Part shown: in pieces, positions 1-5,454 of the stretch
Numbering within the stretch: position 1 is the stretch's first letter
Layout of the letters: each line of letters begins with the position of its first letter
Assembly (NCBI GenBank): GCA_021810175.1
Contig: JAJZJJ010000254.1
Location: 1 to 5,454 of the forward strand
Length of the DNA stretch: 5,454 bases
Source of the DNA: Acidobacteriota bacterium
GTDB lineage: Bacteria; Acidobacteriota; Terriglobia; Terriglobales; Acidobacteriaceae
Direction of reading: 5' to 3'
Notes under the pieces: generated by a model
What the model was told of the DNA's origin: nothing
Databases searched by the model: none
What the model saw: the letters and a program-made list of their open reading frames with translations, nothing else
Program-made: the position numbers and the translations under genes

Positions 1-2820
1 GGCGAGGCTGGTGGGGGCGCCGAACTCCTTCTGCAACTGGGCCATGAAGGGATGGGTATCGCCGTTTCCGGCAAAGTGCCAGTCATGGTAGGCCCAGACG
101 TCGTCCATGGGCCACTGATCGGGCTTCGGCGTCCAGGCTTTGAAGGATTCCAGCGTGGACATGGAGGGCGTTCCGGTTTCCATGGAGAAGCCGTGATTGA
201 GGGCGGTGTAGTAGAGCTGGGGGTTCTGATAGCTATAAGGGCCGCTGCCCTGCAGATTGACGGCATTGGAGCTGGGTGCGTAATAACGGGTGCCGTCGAG
301 AGTACGAATGAGGCGGGCGAGGCCCTGATTGACGATGGGCTGGGGAACGCCTTCATTGCGGCCGCACCAGACCACGATGGACGGGTGGTTGCGGAAGCGG
401 GAGATGACGTCGGCGGCATTCTTGAGGAAGAGCTGTGGATCCTGAGGCTGGATGTTGTAGTTTTCGGTGGTTTCCCAGAAGTCGTTCCAGACGAGGAAGC
501 CGTATTTGTCGGCGAGGTCGTAGAAGGTTTTCTCCGTGGACTGGCCGACCCAGTTGCGGATGATGTTCTCGCCGGCATCGTGGTGGAGACGGAAGTACGG
601 CTCGAGGTGGGCGCGGGAGACGTTCTTCATGGCATCATCCATGCCCCAGTTGCCGCCGCGGCAGGCGATGCGGACGCCGTTGACGAGGATGACGAGGTAA
701 GGCGCGGTTGAGTTACCGCTGCTGGGCTGGATGGCGGGCGAGTGCAGGCCGGCGGGCGTGAGCGACTGGACCCAGGAGTGCCAGCCGGCGCGCCACGCGG
801 CGGGATAGCCGGGCGGGAGCGGATCGGCGGCGGGAATGGCGCGGATACCGTCGTGGGTGTCGTTCACCACGGGCTCGGTTTGATGCGCGTCGTAGGCGGC
901 GGTGGGGTTATAGAGGACACGGCGCAGATGGCCGCTGGGCGAGAGCAGGCTCAGCTCATAGGTGATCTGGCGGATGCCGAAGTGGAGCTGCTTTACGTCG
1001 GAGACGTTGCCGTTGACGGCGACGGTAAGGGTGAGGCGGTAGAGATTGGCGGGACCATAGCCGTTGGGCCACCAGAGGCGCGGATGCTGAACGTCGAGCT
1101 GGGAGAATTCGGCAGGGGTGAGATGGATGGTGGTTTCGCCGGCGTTCAGGTCCACGTTTTTGGTTACGGTGACGTTTCCAAAAGCGGCGGTGAGGCGGGC
1201 ATGGACCGGGGTGTCGCTGGCATTGTCGAGCGGCACGGAGATGTCCACTTTGGCACTGGAGGTGGAAGGCAGCGGGAGGGTGGTGACGACGTGGGGGTCG
1301 CCGATACGGACCTGATCGGTGGCGCGGAGGGTGACGGGCTGCCAGATACCGCTGTCGCGGTCGCGGATGGCGGGAATCCAGTCCCAGCCTTCGGTGGCGA
1401 CAAAGGTGGGGCCGTCGAGGCACATCCTTCCGCCGTTGGCTCCGGGGCCGCCTTTGATGGACTGCTCCTGGGGGATTCCGGGATCGGGCGGCGGCGAGAT
1501 GCGGACGGCGAGGACGTTTTCGGCTCCGGGCTTCAGAATGCCGGTGACGTTGAAGACGCCGCGGATGAAGGCTCCGGTGACGGAGCCGAGATCATGTCCG
1601 TTGAGCCAGACGTCGGCCTTATAGTTGATGCCCTCAAAGGTGAGGGTGAGGTGTTTGCCTCTGGTGGATTTGGGAGCCTGAAACTGGGTGCGGTACCAGT
1701 AATCCTGTTTGTTGAGGGTCTCGGGGATGTCGAGGTTGTTGAGGCCGTAGTAGGGATTGGGGTAGACGCCGCGGTTGACCAGCGTGGTGAGGACGGTGCC
1801 GGGAACGTTGGCGGCGTACCAACTCGCCGCATTGAAGTTGTCGGCGGAGATCTGCGCGGCGCTGGCCTTCACATCGGGAGCGGCGATCAGGCGCCAGCCG
1901 CCGTCGAGGGTCCAGACATTGGGGCCATGGGCGACGATGGCAGGGCCCGTGGGCGGGGGCACGGCATGGGGCGCGGAAAACGGCGCCTTGCTGTGGGGCA
2001 TCTGCGAGGGCGGCTGGGGGCCGCTGTATCCGGCCTGGCCGCGGGTTTGGATCGGCCAGAACGCGGAGGCGTGGGCGTAGACCGGCAGCATGAAGTTCGG
2101 ATGGGAGGCGGCAAGCGTCTGAATGGCGCCGGCAGCGAGGGCGCTGCGCAGGATTTTGAGCCCGTAGATTTTGCCGCCAAAGTGCTGCCAGGTAAAGGCC
2201 GGGGCGGAGGCGGGGCCATTCATGCCGGCTTCGTAAGAGGGCTGCGGCGCGGGGGCGACGCGCAGCGTAGGCGAAACGCTGGCAATGGCAAGGGAGGTGC
2301 TGCTGGACGGCTCGCCGGGGCGCAGGACGGAGGCAGTGGCGATGAGCGAGCCATCGGCATAGAGGCGGAAGTGGCTGCCATCGAAGGTGGCGGCGATGAG
2401 ATGCCATTGACCGGGGGTGAGGCTGGCGTTGCCTGCGAGGCTATTGTGCCGGCCCAGCCAGAGCACGGCTTTGCCGGGAGCGAGGGCCAGGAAACGAGGC
2501 GATTCCTCGTGAGGCGAGCCGACGCCGGCGATAAGCTCGAGGGCGGTCGCAGGATCTTCAGCTTTGAACCAGGTGAGAAGGGTCCAGGAGGCGGCGGCTT
2601 TGAAGACGGGATCGCCGGCGACGAGCTTGCTGGTGTAGCCGTCACCACTGGGCAGGACGGAGACGTTCCACGGTCCGTATTCGGAGGGGAGCGACTGCCA
2701 CTTCGGCGGCGACTGGCGGTACTGGGCGCGGGCGGGCGCGGTGGCGAGCATCAGCAGGCAGAAGACGAATGCAGACAGGGCGACAGGCGCGCAGAGGCGC
2801 GAAGGGCGAGGGGTTTTCAT
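1..2820 (-). CDS. Secreted glycoside hydrolase family 2 protein with N-terminal LamG-like domain (3' end beyond window)
   Basis: Predicted exo-acting glycosidase that would hydrolyse terminal beta-linked sugars outside the cytoplasm; the substrate cannot be told from sequence (beta-mannosidase, beta-galactosidase and exo-glucosaminidase are all possible). The 940 codons seen are uninterrupted. Residues 1-32 form a Sec signal peptide with a hydrophobic core at about 13-26 and an ARA|Q cleavage site; no lipobox or twin arginine. Residues about 75-240 resemble a LamG/concanavalin-like sandwich (SWTLLTWFK at 78, WHLIAATFDG at 139). A Pro-rich linker (about 262-300) follows. The GH2 sugar-binding domain begins at about 301 and contains GWDWIP at 478-483 and GIWQPV at 491-496. 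The immunoglobulin-like domain ends with FGIR at 614-617. The barrel has VNGVRIACRGGNWGMDD at 713-729. In VVWCGRNEG, N822-E823 fits the acid/base, and E881 in METGTPS is the likely nucleophile. Start: ATG at 2820, with an in-frame TGA three codons upstream. Missing: the rest of the barrel and C-terminal domains. GH2 assignment is strong; substrate is open. Confidence 0.93.
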   Translation of the reverse strand, partial: MKTPRPSRLCAPVALSAFVFCLLMLATAPARAQYRQSPPKWQSLPSEYGPWNVSVLPSGDGYTSKLVAGDPVFKAAASWTLLTWFKAEDPATALELIAGVGSPHEESPRFLALAPGKAVLWLGRHNSLAGNASLTPGQWHLIAATFDGSHFRLYADGSLIATASVLRPGEPSSSTSLAIASVSPTLRVAPAPQPSYEAGMNGPASAPAFTWQHFGGKIYGLKILRSALAAGAIQTLAASHPNFMLPVYAHASAFWPIQTRGQAGYSGPQPPSQMPHSKAPFSAPHAVPPPTGPAIVAHGPNVWTLDGGWRLIAAPDVKASAAQISADNFNAASWYAANVPGTVLTTLVNRGVYPNPYYGLNNLDIPETLNKQDYWYRTQFQAPKSTRGKHLTLTFEGINYKADVWLNGHDLGSVTGAFIRGVFNVTGILKPGAENVLAVRISPPPDPGIPQEQSIKGGPGANGGRMCLDGPTFVATEGWDWIPAIRDRDSGIWQPVTLRATDQVRIGDPHVVTTLPLPSTSSAKVDISVPLDNASDTPVHARLTAAFGNVTVTKNVDLNAGETTIHLTPAEFSQLDVQHPRLWWPNGYGPANLYRLTLTVAVNGNVSDVKQLHFGIRQITYELSLLSPSGHLRRVLYNPTAAYDAHQTEPVVNDTHDGIRAIPAADPLPPGYPAAWRAGWHSWVQSLTPAGLHSPAIQPSSGNSTAPYLVILVNGVRIACRGGNWGMDDAMKNVSRAHLEPYFRLHHDAGENIIRNWVGQSTEKTFYDLADKYGFLVWNDFWETTENYNIQPQDPQLFLKNAADVISRFRNHPSIVVWCGRNEGVPQPIVNQGLARLIRTLDGTRYYAPSSNAVNLQGSGPYSYQNPQLYYTALNHGFSMETGTPSMSTLESFKAWTPKPDQWPMDDVWAYHDWHFAGNGDTHPFMAQLQKEFGAPTSLA

Positions 2821-2834
2821 AACGGCTCAGGTGG

Positions 2835-2840
2835 TCCTTT
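2835..2840 (-). promoter_or_regulatory. Possible ribosome binding site of the GH2 gene (AAAGGA)
   Basis: On the minus strand AAAGGA ends 14 bases before ATG 2820, longer than the usual 5-9 base spacing. A second purine run, CAGGAG (2849-2844), is further away still. No later in-frame ATG would keep the signal peptide intact (the next is codon 24, inside the hydrophobic core), so the start is kept in spite of the wide spacing. Confidence 0.4.
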
Positions 2841-2936
2841 AAACTCCTGCAACACTCTACACGGAATGAGAGGTGAAACGTGTGAGTGGAGGGGTTAGGG
2901 AGAGATTTGCGGGCAGGCGGGAAAAGCGGGCCGCGC

Positions 2937-2945
2937 TGGTAAACT
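2937..2945 (+). promoter_or_regulatory. mfd: Possible extended -10 promoter element for mfd (TGG-TAAACT)
   Basis: TAAACT at 2940-2945, preceded by TG one base upstream (2937-2938), resembles a sigma-70 extended -10 box, the only AT-leaning hexamer close to mfd. No good -35 hexamer lies 17 bases upstream, as is tolerated for extended -10 promoters. If used, transcription would begin around 2952-2955, leaving a leader of zero to three bases. The match is short and may be chance. Confidence 0.25.
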
Positions 2946-2954
2946 GAGAACTGC

Positions 2955-5454
2955 ATGATCCTGCCGTTTGTCCGCGAGCTGCTGGCGGACCTGGAACATT
3001 CAGCTTCCTTTGAACAGGCAAGACGGCATCTGACGCTTGCCCGGGGGCGGCGGCGCGTCTCGGGTCTGACTTCGACGGCGCGGGCACTGTATATTCCGCT
3101 GTTTGCGCGAGCGGCGGGCGTCCCCGCCATCGTGATTGTGACGGATAACAAGGCAGCGGAGGCGATGCAGCTGGCGCTGCGCGCTGGATGCGAGCTGACC
3201 GGGGCCATTCATCCGGAACGGGTGCTGCGGCTGCCGGCGCACGACGTACTTCCCTTTGAAAATTTGTCGCCTCACCCCGAGGTGCAGGAGCAGCGGGCGC
3301 GGACGCTGTGGAAGATCGCGAGCGGCGAGGCATCGATTGTGGTGGCTCCGGTGGAAACCGCGGCGATGAAGCTCTTCGACCGGCCGTTCTACGCAGGACT
3401 GGCGCAGTCGCTGCGGCGCGGCGAGGAAGTGGATGTGGAAACGCTGCTGACGCACCTGACCAGCATCGGCTATACGCAGATGGACATGGTGGAGATGCCG
3501 GGGCAGTTTACGCGGCGGGGCGGGATTCTGGACGTGTATTCGCCGGAGGCCGACCGGCCGGTGCGGCTGGAGTTTTTCGGCGACGAGATTGAGTCGATCC
3601 GGAAGTTCGATCCGGAGACGCAGCGCTCGGCGGCTCCGCTGGAGGAGGCGCTGCTGCTGCCGGTGGCGGAGATTCCGGTGACAGAGCGGCTGCTGGCGGC
3701 GGTTCATGCGCGGCTGAGCGGGGCTCGGGTGGAGTCCGCGGACGATGCGGAGATGGTGGCCGAGGCGGTTGCGGCGGGCGGCGTGAGCGTGTTTCCGGGA
3801 TGGGAATTTTTTGCCGGAGTGGCCGGTGCGAGCGGGACGCTGCTGGATCTGTTTCCGAAATCGACGCTGTTTGTGGAAGAGCCGGCGATGGTGCGCAACC
3901 AGATCGACCGCTGGTGGACGAAGGTGGAGCAGCGGCACGACCGGTCGAGCATTGGGTCGCTGATTACGCCGGAGGACCTTTACGTGCGGCCGGAGGAGGT
4001 GCAGACGCGGCTGCAGTCGCATCCGGGGCTGGACATCGATCAACTGGGCGCGGTGGACGTGCTGGAGGACGATGCCACGCTGGGGGAGATCGAGTTTACG
4101 TCGCGTCCCACGCTGCGCTTTCATGGGTCAATTCCGGCGCTGGTGGAGCAGATTCGCACGTTGATGGAGCAGGAAGTGCGGACGCTGCTGGTGGCTCCGA
4201 ACCAGGGCGAGGTGGAGCGCCTGGCGGGTGTGCTGCGCGAGTACGAGCTGCCATACCGGCTGGGGAGCCGCATCCAGCACGCGGGCAGCGAGAACGTTTA
4301 CGACGAGTCCAGCTATCTGACGGGAGAGACGCGGACGCCGGTGATTTTGCGGACGGCGCTGGCCGCCGGGGTGAGCCTGCCGGATGCGCGGCTGGTGCTG
4401 TTTGGGGCGCAGGATTTCTTCGACGAAGCGGATGTGACGGCGAGGCCGGCAGCGAAGAAGAAGTCGAAGACGGCTGCATTTGTTTCGGACTTCCGCGATC
4501 TGGCGGTGGGCGACTATGTGGTCCACGTGGAGCACGGGATTGCACGCTACCAGGGCCTGCGGGAGATCGAGCAGGACGGGATCTCGCTGGAGTTCATGAT
4601 TCTGGAGTTCGCCGAGGAGGCGCGGCTGTATGTGCCGCTGACGCGGCTGGACCTGATCCAGAAGTACCGGTCGACGGAGGCGGGGCCGGCTCCGGTGCTG
4701 AACCGGCTGGGCTCGCAGCAGTGGGCGAAGACCAAGGCGCGGGTGAAGAAGGCCATGCAGGACATGGCCGACGAGCTGCTGAAGCTGTACGCACAGCGGA
4801 AGGCGGCGCACGGGCACGCTTTTTCTCCGGACAACGAGTTTCAGCGGGAGTTCGAGGACGCCTTCGACTACAACGAGACGGATGATCAGCTGTCGGCGAT
4901 CGCGGACATCAAGCGGGACATGGAGTCGGAGCTGCCGATGGATCGGCTGCTGTGCGGCGACGTGGGCTACGGGAAGACGGAAGTGGCGATGCGGGCGGCG
5001 TTCAAGGCGGTGCAGGATGGGCGGCAGGTGGCGGTCCTGACGCCGACAACGGTGCTGAGCTTCCAGCACTACGAGACGTTTAAGAACCGCTTCCGGCAGT
5101 TCCCTATCAACATCGAGATGATTTCTCGTTTCCGCACGGCAAAGGAGCAGAAAGCGATTCTGGAGCAGGTGGAGACGGGCAAGGTGGACATCCTGATCGG
5201 GACGCACCGGCTGCTGTCGAAGGACATCCAGTTCCAGAACCTGGGGCTGCTGGTGGTGGACGAGGAGCAGCGCTTCGGGGTGCGGCACAAGGAGCGGTTG
5301 AAGCAGATGCGGCGGGAGATCGACGTGCTGGCGATGTCGGCGACGCCGATTCCGCGAACGCTGCACATGTCGCTGGTGGGTCTGCGCGATATGAGCGTGA
5401 TCGAGACGCCGCCGCGGGACCGCATGGCAATCCAGACGGTGGTGGCGACGTTTG
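2955..5454 (+). CDS. mfd: Transcription-repair coupling factor Mfd (3' end beyond window)
   Basis: Cytosolic DNA translocase that recognises RNA polymerase stalled at DNA lesions, pushes it off using ATP, and recruits UvrA to start nucleotide excision repair. The 833 complete codons seen are about 70% of a usual Mfd (roughly 1,150 residues). The N-terminal UvrB-like module (about 1-340) shows PFENLSPH at 100-107 and RRGGILD at 187-193. A Lys-rich linker (KKKSK, 501-505) precedes the CarD-like RNA polymerase-interacting domain (about 515-575; GDYVVHVEHGIARYQG from 519, RLYVPL at 557). The superfamily 2 translocase has ETDDQ with motif-Q Q645, Walker A GDVGYGKT at 668-675, motif Ia TPTTVL at 696-701, GTHRLLS, the Walker B box DEEQ at 769-772, and motif III SATPIPRT at 795-802. 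Missing are the rest of the second RecA-like lobe, the TRG motif and the C-terminal autoinhibitory domain. ATG 2955 is chosen because an in-frame TAA lies at 2940-2942 and no other start codon intervenes. A weak GAGA sits 5 bases upstream. RecG shares the helicase motifs, but the UvrB-like and CarD-like domains exclude it. Confidence 0.98.
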   Translation, partial: MILPFVRELLADLEHSASFEQARRHLTLARGRRRVSGLTSTARALYIPLFARAAGVPAIVIVTDNKAAEAMQLALRAGCELTGAIHPERVLRLPAHDVLPFENLSPHPEVQEQRARTLWKIASGEASIVVAPVETAAMKLFDRPFYAGLAQSLRRGEEVDVETLLTHLTSIGYTQMDMVEMPGQFTRRGGILDVYSPEADRPVRLEFFGDEIESIRKFDPETQRSAAPLEEALLLPVAEIPVTERLLAAVHARLSGARVESADDAEMVAEAVAAGGVSVFPGWEFFAGVAGASGTLLDLFPKSTLFVEEPAMVRNQIDRWWTKVEQRHDRSSIGSLITPEDLYVRPEEVQTRLQSHPGLDIDQLGAVDVLEDDATLGEIEFTSRPTLRFHGSIPALVEQIRTLMEQEVRTLLVAPNQGEVERLAGVLREYELPYRLGSRIQHAGSENVYDESSYLTGETRTPVILRTALAAGVSLPDARLVLFGAQDFFDEADVTARPAAKKKSKTAAFVSDFRDLAVGDYVVHVEHGIARYQGLREIEQDGISLEFMILEFAEEARLYVPLTRLDLIQKYRSTEAGPAPVLNRLGSQQWAKTKARVKKAMQDMADELLKLYAQRKAAHGHAFSPDNEFQREFEDAFDYNETDDQLSAIADIKRDMESELPMDRLLCGDVGYGKTEVAMRAAFKAVQDGRQVAVLTPTTVLSFQHYETFKNRFRQFPINIEMISRFRTAKEQKAILEQVETGKVDILIGTHRLLSKDIQFQNLGLLVVDEEQRFGVRHKERLKQMRREIDVLAMSATPIPRTLHMSLVGLRDMSVIETPPRDRMAIQTVVATF

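Larger units (their letters stand above)
2821..2954. promoter_or_regulatory. Divergent intergenic region between the GH2 gene and mfd
   Basis: These 134 bases lie between two start codons facing away from each other, so they must hold the 5' control signals of both genes unless transcripts begin further inside. In-frame stops bound both genes (TGA at 2827-2829 for the minus strand, TAA at 2940-2942 for the plus strand), so no longer start is possible for either. The middle is purine-rich on the plus strand (about 2863-2930). I see no convincing paired -35/-10 elements, no long inverted repeat that would suggest an operator, and no terminator. No small reading frame with a good ribosome site stands out. 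Confidence 0.7.

Noticed and set aside
742..2898. A 718-codon plus-strand open frame, and another at 52-711, opposite the GH2 gene.
   Set aside because: Their codons are exact reverse complements of the GH2 codons. In that register stops arise only from TTA, CTA or TCA in the sense gene, which high-GC codon use nearly eliminates; the break at 709-711 is one TCA serine codon. The translation is low-complexity Gly/Ala/Asp/Glu-rich with no recognisable domain, and the GH2 frame carries a signal peptide and catalytic motifs.
2922..2938. Small inverted repeat AGCG-GGCCG-CGCT upstream of mfd as a possible operator or hairpin.
   Set aside because: The arms are only 4 bases long in very GC-rich DNA, so chance occurrence is expected.
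2642..3208. A minus-strand open frame crossing the intergenic region and the mfd start.
   Set aside because: It overlaps the 5' ends of both real genes in other frames, and its product has no recognisable motif.
4440..4472. Lys-rich stretch in Mfd (KKKSK, residues 501-505) as a possible insertion or added DNA-binding tail.
   Set aside because: It lies at the boundary between the N-terminal module and the RNA polymerase-interacting domain, where Mfd proteins normally have a variable flexible linker.
3800..4885. A 361-codon plus-strand open frame overlapping mfd in another frame.
   Set aside because: Gly/Ala/Arg-rich translation without domains, lying wholly inside well-conserved mfd sequence.
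3000..5366. Long minus-strand open frames (3000-4124 and 4128-5366) opposite mfd.
   Set aside because: They are also in register with the sense codons and end at sense TCA serine codons (3000-3002 and 4128-4130). Their Arg/His/Leu/Gln-rich products are typical shadows of a GC-rich gene; the mfd frame is unambiguous.

Overview
The window holds two divergently transcribed protein-coding genes, both cut by the window edges, separated by a 134-base intergenic region. On the minus strand (2820 down to 1) is a secreted glycoside hydrolase family 2 (GH2) protein with an N-terminal LamG/concanavalin-like domain; its C-terminus lies beyond position 1. On the plus strand (2955 to 5454) is mfd, the transcription-repair coupling factor; its C-terminal third lies beyond the right edge. 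Both frames were read by hand and have no stop codon in the window.

The DNA is GC-rich with strongly GC-biased third codon positions. The wording of the Mfd helicase motifs and the combination of a large Sec-exported GH2 enzyme with a LamG domain fit an Acidobacteriota (Terriglobia-like) genome. This assignment rests on pattern memory, not on a search, and is moderate at best.

The two genes have unrelated jobs. Mfd is a cytosolic ATPase that removes stalled RNA polymerase and recruits UvrA to damaged template strands. The GH2 protein should act outside the cytoplasm, trimming sugars from the ends of plant, fungal or microbial polysaccharides or glycans. Their adjacency looks like ordinary chromosomal arrangement; nothing here ties them into one system.

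I found no RNA genes, mobile elements, CRISPR arrays, attachment sites or long repeats. The long open frames opposite both genes are in-register antisense shadows explained by codon use. The points most worth a second look are the mirrored synonymous codon choice of the two genes (a strong G-over-C skew on the plus strand across both), the approximately 95-residue segment between the immunoglobulin-like and barrel domains of the GH2 protein, and an extended -10-like element almost touching the mfd start codon. I see no evidence of a previously undescribed system.
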